A stretch of DNA of 64,000 nucleotides from Hymenobacter psoromatis (GTDB taxonomy: Bacteria > Bacteroidota > Bacteroidia > Cytophagales > Hymenobacteraceae): positions 1,426,001 to 1,490,000 of the forward strand of contig CP014771.1 of assembly GCA_001596155.1 (NCBI GenBank). The letters run 5' to 3'. Positions 7,960 through 16,169 of this stretch are shown in pieces (the first letter of the stretch is position 1; the number at the start of each line of letters is the position of its first letter). The notes below the pieces were generated by a model that did not search any database, was not told the origin of the DNA, and saw only the letters and a list, made by a program, of their open reading frames with translations. The position numbers and the translations under genes are program-made.

Positions 7960-10803
7960 CTATGTGGCAAGTCGGGGTGCGCGCCGGAGCCGCCGCCAGC
8001 CCAGCCCTACCCCCAGCAGCAGCAGCCAGGGCGCGTAGTCGTCGAGCGGCACGGCCGTCACTTCATTGGGTGCCTCCTGGGCGTCGAGGTTGGCGTTAGC
8101 GGCTAGCGTTTGCGCCTGCTTGCGGCGCAAAGCGGCTTTTTGCGACGCGTTTTCGAGGGCTAAAAATGACGTCAACGGCGTGAGAATTCGGTAGGTGAAG
8201 CTAGCCTGAACCCAGGCCAGGCGCTGGTCGTCGGCCGCGGCGGGATGCAGCGTTTGCCACTGGTCGTAGCCGCGCAGCAGCAGGCCCGCCAGCCAGCGCG
8301 AAGACGAGCCGGCCGGAGCCGGCAGCGCCGCCGCGGGCTCGCGCAGCACCACGGCGGGCTGGCCGGTGGCCGGCAAATAAGCGCGGGCGTGGGCGGCACT
8401 CGGCCAGGCCCGCACGGCCAGCGTGGGCAGCGCGGCGGGGGGTAGGGACTGGGCTGCCGCCTGCCCCAGCGCGTGCCGCTCGGCCCGGCCATCGGCGCCC
8501 AGCACCAGCCAAGTGTCGCCTTCGGGATAGGCCGGGGCAAAGGCCGCGAAATCGGGCGCGAGCACCGTGGCGGCCAGCGTATCGGTCACGGCCACCAGCA
8601 CGGGGTAGGTGGGCGCGGGGTGCTGCCAGGCCTCGGCCAGCACGCGCTGCACAGCGCCGGTGAGGTAGCAGCCGCCCGCATTGGGAAAGGCGTCGAGCGC
8701 CGCCTGCCAGTCGGCCCCGGCCGGCACGGGCGTGGCATAGGTGTTTACCAGGGTGAAGCGCGGCGGCCCCAGCGCCGCGTGCTGGCGCAGAAAAGTGGCT
8801 ACCCGTGCTTTGTAAGCCACTTTGCGGCCGGCCTTACCAGCCGATACATCAAGCAGAAAATGATAGTAGGGCTGCCGCCGCACCAGGGGCAGCCGCTGCT
8901 GGGCGGCAGCGCTCAGGTACACTACCCCCCCGCCGGGCGTGGCCACGGGCCCGGCCGGCGGGGGAACCTGGGCAGCCGTGCCCAGCGCCAGCGAGCGGCC
9001 GTCGATGGTCAGCGTTACGGGTTCCTTGTGCAGCACCTGGAAGCCGGTGCGGCGCTCGGCGGCCAGCGCCACGGGGTACACGCGCAGGCGCAGGCGGTCG
9101 GGGCCCACGTAGGTGAGCAAGCCGGGGTCGCGGCGGTCGGTTTGGTGAGTAATCTGGGCATATACCCAGTCAGCGGCTTTTTTTTCGGCCAAAATCCCTG
9201 GCTCACGGCGGCCGTTGAGGTCAAGGTAGTAGCCGCCCACCCAGCAGCCGGGGGGTAGGGCAAAGGTGGTCGTGTACTCGGCCGCAGGTTGGGTAGCACT
9301 TGGGTTGGCCACGGCTAAGTCAACCCAACTCACCCAGGCTTGCTGGCGGGCATCGTAGGTGCTGCGGGCCGTGAGCTGCCGCAAAGTAGCGGTGGCTGGC
9401 GGGTTGCCAAATCCCGCGCCGCCTACTCCCTCGGGTCCGGCCGGACTACTCACAAAAATTCGCTCCAGCGCGTTTATCTTGTCCGCGGATAACGTTAAGT
9501 TGTCCAGCACCAGCCAGTTGTAATACGTCGAAAGATAGGGCTGCTGCGAGTTGGTGTAGAACTGCCGGCTGTTGTCTTTGTGCTGGCGCACCACGGCCAG
9601 GGTTCGGGCGAGGGCGGCCGCGTCGAGGTCATATTTGCGGGTAAAATCGGGGCTGTAGGCGTAGGCCAGGGCCGCGTGCAACACCCGGCGGTCGTGGTAA
9701 TAATCGGCCGTGAGCAGCAGCGGCAGCACGGCCGCGCCGCCCAGCAGCGCGGCCCGCGGCACCCAGCGCGGGTAGTGCGCCCGCAGCGCGGCCACATCGT
9801 CGGCCAGGGCGTGCAGGTGCACCACCAGCAGCACCAGCGGCGTCAGCATTAGAAAGCCCACGCCGATGGCGACAACGGCCAGCAGCGACAGCGGCAGAAA
9901 CGGCAGGAACACCACAAAGAAGTAGCCCGTGTAGCTCAGCAGCACGCTGCGGCCCAGCAGCAGCGCCAGCCGCCCGCGCGGCGCGGCGGGGGTAGGCCAG
10001 CACAGCAGCACCCCGTTGAGTGCCGCCAGCCCGTAAAACCACGGCCGGTTGAAGTCACCGAAAATGTTGGTTTCGCCAAACTGATTAAGCCATAGTCCCG
10101 CGTTCACGGCCAACCCCAGGAGCGGTAAGAGCAAGGTGATGACGACTTTCCAGATTATGCTTAGCTCATCAGTGGCCCGGCGCAGGGTCATAATATAGGC
10201 CCCCCGCACCAGCAGAAACAAGAAGAGCAAGGTGCCGGCTACCGCTAAAATCAGTAAAACTGTTTCCGTTACCGCGTTATTCAGCCAGCGCCAGCTACCA
10301 AGCGAACCCAGGATTCCACCCATCAATAACCCTCCCAGCGGCACCGCGGCAGCCAACCCCCAGGTGAGCGCCAGGCTGTGCGGCGGGCGGGCCGGGGTAG
10401 CGCGCATCACCAGCACCAGCACCGAGTAAGCCAGCGTGGGCATGACGAACGTCCAGATGGCTAGCAGGATATCCGTCGGCAGCAGCCAGCGCGGAATCTC
10501 GAATGGCACCAGCGTGCGGTCGTTGCCCGTGCATAGCAGCAGAAATGCCCCGTAGGCCAGCAGCGCCGCGCCCGCGTACCAGGCGCTCACCGGCCGGCCG
10601 CGCCGCCCGGCCCAGCCCGCGTAGCTCAGGGTGCCCAGCAGCAGCCCGGCCAGCCCCAGCGCCAATTGCCCCCACAGCGCCACGCTGGCCGGCGGCAGCA
10701 GCGTCTTTATCACCCCAAACTCGCCCCAGCACAGCAGCGCCAGCAGCCCCAACGGCAAAACGGTAACCAGCAGTAGCCAGTTGGGTTTGAGTAAGTTGCG
10801 CAT
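7960..10803 (-). CDS. VIT-domain membrane protein of the MSEP-CTERM type
   Basis: A 947-residue inner-membrane protein. The first 370 residues hold about 10 transmembrane segments and match what I recall of the MSEP-CTERM family (for example IPRWLLPTD, FVMPTLAYSVLVL). A periplasmic part follows, with NWLVLDNLTLSADKINALER and a VIT domain around residues 490-600 (TTFALPPGCWVGGYYLDLNG, EKKAADWVYAQI). The last 30 residues are a PEP-CTERM-like tail: short motif VPLDDY, hydrophobic APWLLLLGVGLGW, then RRLRR. In this family such tails are processed by a dedicated exosortase (XrtK/XrtN). The tail lacks the literal MSEP motif, and no exosortase gene lies in this window. Its function is unknown. It is divergent from the DACNV gene. 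Confidence 0.75.
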   Translation of the reverse strand: MRNLLKPNWLLLVTVLPLGLLALLCWGEFGVIKTLLPPASVALWGQLALGLAGLLLGTLSYAGWAGRRGRPVSAWYAGAALLAYGAFLLLCTGNDRTLVPFEIPRWLLPTDILLAIWTFVMPTLAYSVLVLVMRATPARPPHSLALTWGLAAAVPLGGLLMGGILGSLGSWRWLNNAVTETVLLILAVAGTLLFLFLLVRGAYIMTLRRATDELSIIWKVVITLLLPLLGLAVNAGLWLNQFGETNIFGDFNRPWFYGLAALNGVLLCWPTPAAPRGRLALLLGRSVLLSYTGYFFVVFLPFLPLSLLAVVAIGVGFLMLTPLVLLVVHLHALADDVAALRAHYPRWVPRAALLGGAAVLPLLLTADYYHDRRVLHAALAYAYSPDFTRKYDLDAAALARTLAVVRQHKDNSRQFYTNSQQPYLSTYYNWLVLDNLTLSADKINALERIFVSSPAGPEGVGGAGFGNPPATATLRQLTARSTYDARQQAWVSWVDLAVANPSATQPAAEYTTTFALPPGCWVGGYYLDLNGRREPGILAEKKAADWVYAQITHQTDRRDPGLLTYVGPDRLRLRVYPVALAAERRTGFQVLHKEPVTLTIDGRSLALGTAAQVPPPAGPVATPGGGVVYLSAAAQQRLPLVRRQPYYHFLLDVSAGKAGRKVAYKARVATFLRQHAALGPPRFTLVNTYATPVPAGADWQAALDAFPNAGGCYLTGAVQRVLAEAWQHPAPTYPVLVAVTDTLAATVLAPDFAAFAPAYPEGDTWLVLGADGRAERHALGQAAAQSLPPAALPTLAVRAWPSAAHARAYLPATGQPAVVLREPAAALPAPAGSSSRWLAGLLLRGYDQWQTLHPAAADDQRLAWVQASFTYRILTPLTSFLALENASQKAALRRKQAQTLAANANLDAQEAPNEVTAVPLDDYAPWLLLLGVGLGWRRLRRAPRLAT

Positions 10804-11032
10804 AGCAGAAATAGGGCGAAGCAGAAGAGTAGCGGTTCCTACCCCACTGGGCAGGCATCAGCCGCAGTTCTGCAAATGTATTGCGAAGAACTTTGCAATT
10901 CAAAGCACATTCGCTAAAAAGTTAGCGTCGCGTCAATTGCGAGTTTGTTTTGAACAATGACCAAGCACTATCCGGCTTTTGCTGTTGTGCTAATCGTGCG
11001 GTAGCGGCCAGCGCGCCGCACCGCTTTTTTCT

Positions 11033-12172
11033 ATGCTTTCCGAACCTACTTACCTGGGAGCCCGCATGGTGGCCCCGGCCCTCGAAGTCCATTTTGCGCA
11101 GCACCGGGCGGCGGCCACCCAGCACTGCGATTCCCTACCCCCCACCCCACCGGCGGCGCTGCTCGAAGCCATTATCGACGTGGCCTTTTGGGCCAGTCTG
11201 CGCCGCGAAGAGGGCCGGCCGCCGCGCATTTCGCTGGCGCTGCTCACGCCCGAGGAAGCCGGGCACCCGCTGCTGTTTGGGCACCGGCTGCGCCTTACGC
11301 CGCAGGTACTCATTAAGTTAGCGCCGGCCGTGGAGCACCCTGGCATTCACCTGGGGGTAGGGTTTGATGAGGAGGGACTCTACATCTGGGGCACGGCCAC
11401 GCAGGTGCCGCCGGTGTGCTTCGTGCTCGAAGTGGTGGAGCCGGGCCTGCTGGTGGCCAAGCACCGCCGGGCCGATGGCTTCGGCAAATTTTTGAACGTG
11501 GCCGTGCTGCGGGGCGACCACATTCGGGTGGTGGACGAGGACACGCAGGGCCTGGCCGACTACCCTACTTTGCGGGCCGCCCTGCCGGCCATTGCGCAGC
11601 CCGCCACGTCCGGCACCGGCCCGGCCGTGGATGTGCGCCTGGAGCTGGCCCGCGCCATGCGGGCGCACGGGCGCGGCGGCTTGCTGCTGGCCGTGCCGCC
11701 CGGCTCCGAGGCCTGGCGCGCGTCCATTGTGGCGCCGCTGGGCTACCCGGTGGTGCCGGCCTATGCCAGCATCTCCGATTTGCTGGCCGAGCCCGACCAC
11801 AGCCGCCGCGACTGGCAGGACGACCTGCTCGAAGCCATTGAAGTACTGGGCGGCTTCACGGCCGTGGACGGGGCCACCATCGTCAACCGGCGCTTCGAGC
11901 TGTTGGGGTTTGGGGCCAAGGTGACGCGCCGCGCCGACGGCACCGCCGTGGAGGAAATCCTGCTCAGCGAGCCCGTGGTGGGGTCGAGCCCGACCCGCCT
12001 GCACCCGGCCAAAAACGGCGGCACCCGCCACCTGGCCGCCGCGCAGTTCGTACACGACCAGCCCGATGCCCTGGCCCTGGTGGCTTCGCAGGATGGTAAC
12101 TTCACCGTCTTTTCGTGGTCGGCGGAGCTGCAACTGGTGCACGCGCACCGCATCGACGTGCTGCTGCTGTGA
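11033..12172 (+). CDS. DACNV sensor plus diadenylate-cyclase-like domain
   Basis: A 379-residue cytosolic protein. The N-terminal half resembles the DACNV putative sensor domain found before DisA_N-type cyclases. The C-terminal part (about 260-379) keeps the two hallmark blocks of diadenylate cyclases: DGATIVNRRFELLGFGAKV (the DGA motif) and GGTRHLAAAQFVHDQPDALA followed by LVASQDGNFTVF (the GTRH motif with its SEEG-like strand). In active enzymes GTRH is normally followed by Arg (RHR); here it is Leu, so c-di-AMP synthesis is likely but not certain. It has no membrane segment and is divergent from the VIT-domain protein. Confidence 0.75.
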   Translation: MLSEPTYLGARMVAPALEVHFAQHRAAATQHCDSLPPTPPAALLEAIIDVAFWASLRREEGRPPRISLALLTPEEAGHPLLFGHRLRLTPQVLIKLAPAVEHPGIHLGVGFDEEGLYIWGTATQVPPVCFVLEVVEPGLLVAKHRRADGFGKFLNVAVLRGDHIRVVDEDTQGLADYPTLRAALPAIAQPATSGTGPAVDVRLELARAMRAHGRGGLLLAVPPGSEAWRASIVAPLGYPVVPAYASISDLLAEPDHSRRDWQDDLLEAIEVLGGFTAVDGATIVNRRFELLGFGAKVTRRADGTAVEEILLSEPVVGSSPTRLHPAKNGGTRHLAAAQFVHDQPDALALVASQDGNFTVFSWSAELQLVHAHRIDVLLL

Positions 12173-12230
12173 GCCGGGCCTACCCCGCCCGCGGCAGTTG
12201 CAGCTGGCTAAGTATACTGTCCAAAAGGGC

Positions 12231-12343
12231 AGTAGCGCGAACTTTCCAGTTCGTGCGCGAGCGCTAGCGAGCAGGGTCGTTCGCGCCGCGCGGTGCCGCC
12301 TGCTCGCTAGCGCTCGCGCACGAACTGGAAAGTTCGCGCTACT
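12231..12343. repeat. Palindrome, GTAGCGCGAACTTT family, with long arms
   Basis: The arms of about 47 bases begin AGTAGCGCGAACTTTCCAGT, continue GCGCGAGCGCTAGCGAGCAG and pair with an exact complement ending in AGTTCGCGCTACT. It sits between converging genes and ends two bases before the stop of the DUF4260 gene. Confidence 0.85.
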
Positions 12344-12345
12344 CT

Positions 12346-12723
12346 TCAGCCGGCCACGGCCACCGCGACCGGCGGCTTGCCGACGCGGCCCAGGTGCGTA
12401 TCCTGAAAGCCGGAGGTGTACTTGAGGCCGTAGCCCAGCACGCGGTCGAGGCTGATGTGGAACAGCAGCACGGTGCCGGCCAGCAGCAGCGCCGGGTGGC
12501 CCAACTCCCAGCCGGCGGCGGCCAGCGCCAGGGCCAGCAGCTTGTGGTGCGCAAAATTGTAGCAGTAGGCCCCAACGTGCGGCCCGGCCAGGTAGCCCAG
12601 CGCGCTTAGGTCGGGCACCAGAAACAAGGCCGGTAGCCACCACCAGGCGTAGGGCAGGTGGGCAAACACGAGCAGGGCCAGCAGCAGCGAGGCGGCTTCG
12701 TCCAGGGTCAGCAGGGTTTTCAT
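12346..12723 (-). CDS. DUF4260 family membrane protein
   Basis: A 125-residue small membrane protein. It has three or four hydrophobic helices (SLLLALLVFAHLPYAWWWLP, ALGYLAGPHVGAYCYN, LALALAAAGWELG, LLAGTVLLFHISLDRVLGYG) and the FAHH and LGYGLKY segments typical of DUF4260. The function of the family is not known. The start at 12723 is preferred because an upstream in-frame ATG adds residues that fit no membrane helix. It follows the Crp/Fnr gene on the same strand after 70 bases, so the two may be co-transcribed. Confidence 0.8.
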   Translation of the reverse strand: MKTLLTLDEAASLLLALLVFAHLPYAWWWLPALFLVPDLSALGYLAGPHVGAYCYNFAHHKLLALALAAAGWELGHPALLLAGTVLLFHISLDRVLGYGLKYTSGFQDTHLGRVGKPPVAVAVAG

Positions 12724-12793
12724 GGGGAATTTGAGTTGGTCGATTGACCCCACAAAATTCCCCTACCCCCTCCCCTTGCGGCGATAACAAAAG

Positions 12794-13354
12794 CTAAGAA
12801 ATGCCGCCGCCCTCGGCCGCCACCCGCGCCCGGATGCGGCTCAGCGACACCGCCGTAATGCCCAGGTAGTTGGCTACCAGGTGCTGCGGAATCCGTTCCA
12901 GAATCTTGGTTTTGCCGCTGCGCAATAGCTGTCGGTAGCGCTCCTCGGGCGAGAGCAGCAGCTGCTCGACCAGCCGCGCGTCGGTGCCCAGCAGATGGTA
13001 CTCGGCCACCAGCCGGCCAAAGCGTTCGTACACCGGCCACTCGTCGTAAAGCCGGCGCAGCACGGCGTAGTCGAACACCACCAGCTCGCAATCGGCCAGG
13101 GCCTGAATGCTGAACTGGCTGGGCTGGCCCGTCAGGCAGGATGGGTAATCGGCCAGCAAGTGATTTTCAAAGAAAAAATACGTGGTGCGCTCTTCGCCGC
13201 TGGGGCGGGGGTAGTAGAGGCGCAGCGCCCCGCTGAGCACCAGCCCCATTGCAGCGCGCCGCTGGCCGGCCGCCACGAAATGCGCGTGGCGGGCCAGGTG
13301 CACCGGCCGCAACGCGGCGGCCAGCGGCGCCCACTCCGCATCGGTAAGCGGCAC
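12794..13354 (-). CDS. Crp/Fnr family transcriptional regulator
   Basis: A 186-residue regulator with a cyclic-nucleotide-binding-like beta barrel (VLSGALRLYYPRPSGEERTTYFF, about residues 35-60) and a C-terminal winged helix (RIPQHLVANYLGITAVSLSRIRARV). No FNR-type cysteines and no cAMP-binding RS motif are seen. The only usual start in this frame is GTG at 13354, yet the frame upstream still reads like family sequence (HPLRAYIQRF) until it meets a stop inside the flanking palindrome. The original N-terminus may have been replaced by that palindrome. The gene is followed by the DUF4260 gene. Confidence 0.82.
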   Translation of the reverse strand: MPLTDAEWAPLAAALRPVHLARHAHFVAAGQRRAAMGLVLSGALRLYYPRPSGEERTTYFFFENHLLADYPSCLTGQPSQFSIQALADCELVVFDYAVLRRLYDEWPVYERFGRLVAEYHLLGTDARLVEQLLLSPEERYRQLLRSGKTKILERIPQHLVANYLGITAVSLSRIRARVAAEGGGIS

Positions 13355-13393
13355 GAAACGCTGGATGTAGGCGCGGAGCGGGTGCGTAGGTAG

Positions 13394-13535
13394 GGAAGGA
13401 AGTGAGGTGCGAAAAGAACGTCATTCCGAGCTTGCCGAGGAATCTCGCTCGCATCATTGAACGAAGCCCGGACGATGCGAGCGAGATTCCTCGGCAAGCT
13501 CGGAATGACGTTCTTTTCGCACCTCACTTCCTTCC
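13394..13535. repeat. Long palindrome (142 bp), TTCCGAGCTTGCCG family
   Basis: The arms of about 61 bases are almost perfect: GGAAGGAAGTGAGGTGCGAA then AGAACGTCATTCCGAGCTTG, with the complement on the right, around a GAACGAAGCCCGG centre. It separates the 5' end of the Crp/Fnr gene from the 3' end of mutS2. It carries the longest arms in the window relative to its length. Confidence 0.88.
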
Positions 13536-13540
13536 AAATT

Positions 13541-16138
13541 CTACTTCAGCACGGCCAAGGTCACGCCGTCGCCGCCGCGGTCGGCGTGTTCGTCGCCCAC
13601 GCTGGCCACGGCGCGGGTCTGGCGCAGGTAGTCGCGCACCACCTGGCGCAGCACGCCGTTGCCGCGCCCGTGCAGAACCCTCATTTCCGGGATGCCAAAC
13701 ATCACGGCATCATCCACATACACCATGAGCTTGGTGAGGGCATCTTCGGCGCGTTCGCCGCGCAGGTCGAGGGTAGGGCTGAAACCGGCCATGCGGCCCG
13801 TGAGGTTGAGGCTCGGGCCGCCGTTGTTGGCGGCGGCCACCTTGCGGGCGGTGGCTTCGCGTTCGCGCACTTCGGCCCGACTCAGCTTTTCGAGCTGATT
13901 GACTTTGACCAGCGTTTTCATACCGCCGAAAAGGACCTCGGCCGTTTTGCCCTTCACGCTCACGACCTCGCCGTGGCCGTCCTGGCCCAGAATCGCTACC
14001 CGGTCGCCGGTCGCCAGCGAGCCGGCCTCGGCCAGTTCGCGGGTGGGGCGGGCCTTGGGCGGCTCCACTTGCAGCTTTTCCCGCACGAAGGTATCGAGCT
14101 TCTCGCGGGCCTGCTTGGTCACGTCCTTGTCGGCCTGCGAGCGCCGGATTTCGCCGATGGTGGCCTCGATTTGCTGGTTGGTGTTCTGGAGCAGCTTCTT
14201 GGCCTGGTGCTTGGCCTCGCGCAGAGTTTCGGTGCGGGTGTCTTCGAGGTGCTTTTTGAGGTCCAGGTATTCCTGGGTGAACTTGCGGAGGCCGTTTTGC
14301 AGCTTTTCGGTGTCGCGCAGCTTGGTTTCCAGCTCGGTTTTGTCCCTTTCGAGGCCTTCGAGCAGCTGGTCGTAGCGGATTTTATCCTTACCCACGAGCT
14401 GGGTAGCGCGCTCCACGAGCTGCCGGGGCAGGCCAATTTTGCGGGCAATCTCGATGGCAAAGCTGCTGCCCGGCTTGCCGATTTCGAGGCGATAGAGCGG
14501 CTGCAAACGCTCGGGGTCGTAGCGCATGGCGCCGTTCACGAGGCCGTCAGTTTTTTCCGCGAAATTTTTGAGGTTGGTGTAGTGGGTCGTAATTACCCCA
14601 AACGCCCGCGCCTGATTGAGCTGCTCTAGCACGGCCTCGGCAATGGCGCCGCCCAGGCTGGGCTCGGTGCCGGTGCCGAATTCGTCAATCAGCACCAGGC
14701 TTTTTTTATTGGCCACGGTCACGAACTGCTTCATGGCCAGCAGGTGCGAGGAGTAGGTCGAGAGGTCGTTTTCGAGGCTCTGCTCGTCGCCGATATCCAG
14801 CAAAATATCGGCAAACATGCCGGCCTCCGAATAGTCATCGCACGGAATGAGCAGGCCGCATTGCAGCATGTACTGCACCAGGCCCACCGTTTTGAGCGAC
14901 ACCGACTTGCCGCCCGCGTTCGGCCCCGAAATGACGAGAATGCGCTGCTCGGGCGTCAATTCGATATCGAGCGGCACCACTTCGCGCTTCACGGCGTCTT
15001 TGCCGGCGGCCTTGTTTTGCTCCTTGAACGTGAGCGCCAGCACCGGGTGGCGCACGCCGCGCCAGCGAATGAGCGGGCGGCTACTCAGCTCGGGCAGCTG
15101 GGCATCCAGCTCGCGGGCCAGCCGGGCTTTGGCCCGAATGAAATCGAGCAGACCGAGGTAGTTGTAAGCCTTGCGCAGGTCGGGCAGGTGCGGGCGCAGC
15201 TGGTCGGTGAGGCTGGTGAGCAGGCGAATCAGCTCGCGCTGGTAGGCATTTTCGAGGTCCTTGATGTCGTTGTTCAGCTCAAAAACCTCGGACGGCTCAA
15301 TAAAAACCGTCTGGCCCGAGGCCGACTCGTCGTGAATGAGGCCGCGCACGCGGCGCTTGTGCTCCGCCACGACGGGCAGCACCAGCCGCCCGCCCCGGAT
15401 GGTGGGCTCGGCATCGCCAGGAATCCAGCCCTCACTTTTGGCGTGGCGCAGCACGGTGGCAATCTGCTTGCGCAGCTGGCCCTGGCGCTGAATCAGCTCC
15501 TGGCGCACCTGGCGCAGCAGCGGCGAAGCGTCGTCGCGCACCTGGCCCTCATCGTCCACCACTTTGTCGAGGGCGGCCAGCAGGTTGCGGTCGGCCTGAA
15601 TGCCAATGCCCAGCAACCGGAGGGTAGGGTACAGATTCTCCGGCGCGTTGGTGAAAAACGTGAGCGCCGACCGGATGGTGCGCAGGCTCATCTTGACCTC
15701 GAAGAACGCGGCCACGTCGAGGTAAGCCCCCGGCAGCGAGGCGCGCTTGAGATGCACGCTCACATCGTAGTAGTGCGCGCCCGGAAACTCGCTGCCGCCG
15801 GCCAGCAGCTGCCGAAACTCGTCGGTCTGGGCCAGGAGCTTGCTGAGCTGCTCGTAGTCGGTAGTAAACTGCATGTTGGCCACATACTGCCGGCCCAGGG
15901 CCGAAAGGCAAAGCTGCTCCAGCAGCTCGCGCAAGGTGGCGAAGCCGATTTTGGCTTCAAAATTCTGGGGTACTAACAAATCGACTAACTGCGGATATAA
16001 TTGGCTGACTGGCCGCGAAGGTAAAACAGCGAACGGGGCCGGAAGATTCGGCGGGGCAACAGTTGCTTTCTTTTGTAAGTGCCCACGCTTGTAGCCACGG
16101 GACAGATTATATCTTGTACGAAAATCAGGCCGAGTCAC
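13541..16138 (-). CDS. mutS2: MutS2 family ATPase/endonuclease
   Basis: An 865-residue relative of MutS, lacking the mismatch-recognition domain, linked to suppression of recombination and, in Firmicutes, to ribosome rescue. In order: the core/clamp region, the ATPase with Walker A GPNAGGKSVSLKT and LVLIDEFGTGTEPSLGGAIA, a coiled coil (about 570-690), a KOW-like linker, and a C-terminal Smr domain (LDLRGERAEDALTKL, LHGRGNGVLRQVV). The frame is open to ATG 16138, but family similarity starts at LVPQNFEAKIGF. A TTG at 15979 would fit that better, and a near-consensus TACCTTCG box lies upstream of it. Confidence 0.93.
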   Translation of the reverse strand: MTRPDFRTRYNLSRGYKRGHLQKKATVAPPNLPAPFAVLPSRPVSQLYPQLVDLLVPQNFEAKIGFATLRELLEQLCLSALGRQYVANMQFTTDYEQLSKLLAQTDEFRQLLAGGSEFPGAHYYDVSVHLKRASLPGAYLDVAAFFEVKMSLRTIRSALTFFTNAPENLYPTLRLLGIGIQADRNLLAALDKVVDDEGQVRDDASPLLRQVRQELIQRQGQLRKQIATVLRHAKSEGWIPGDAEPTIRGGRLVLPVVAEHKRRVRGLIHDESASGQTVFIEPSEVFELNNDIKDLENAYQRELIRLLTSLTDQLRPHLPDLRKAYNYLGLLDFIRAKARLARELDAQLPELSSRPLIRWRGVRHPVLALTFKEQNKAAGKDAVKREVVPLDIELTPEQRILVISGPNAGGKSVSLKTVGLVQYMLQCGLLIPCDDYSEAGMFADILLDIGDEQSLENDLSTYSSHLLAMKQFVTVANKKSLVLIDEFGTGTEPSLGGAIAEAVLEQLNQARAFGVITTHYTNLKNFAEKTDGLVNGAMRYDPERLQPLYRLEIGKPGSSFAIEIARKIGLPRQLVERATQLVGKDKIRYDQLLEGLERDKTELETKLRDTEKLQNGLRKFTQEYLDLKKHLEDTRTETLREAKHQAKKLLQNTNQQIEATIGEIRRSQADKDVTKQAREKLDTFVREKLQVEPPKARPTRELAEAGSLATGDRVAILGQDGHGEVVSVKGKTAEVLFGGMKTLVKVNQLEKLSRAEVREREATARKVAAANNGGPSLNLTGRMAGFSPTLDLRGERAEDALTKLMVYVDDAVMFGIPEMRVLHGRGNGVLRQVVRDYLRQTRAVASVGDEHADRGGDGVTLAVLK

Positions 16139-16169
16139 TATGAGGCATCATTTTGGCTGACCGTTGTGC

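Noticed and set aside
11318..12790. Antisense open frame (490 codons) over the DACNV and DUF4260 genes
   Set aside because: Low-complexity translation spanning two real genes and a palindrome; no domain and no start context.
13457..15976. Two long + strand frames opposite mutS2
   Set aside because: Both mirror the third-position GC of mutS2 and have no recognisable motifs, whereas mutS2 has a full ATPase and Smr domain.
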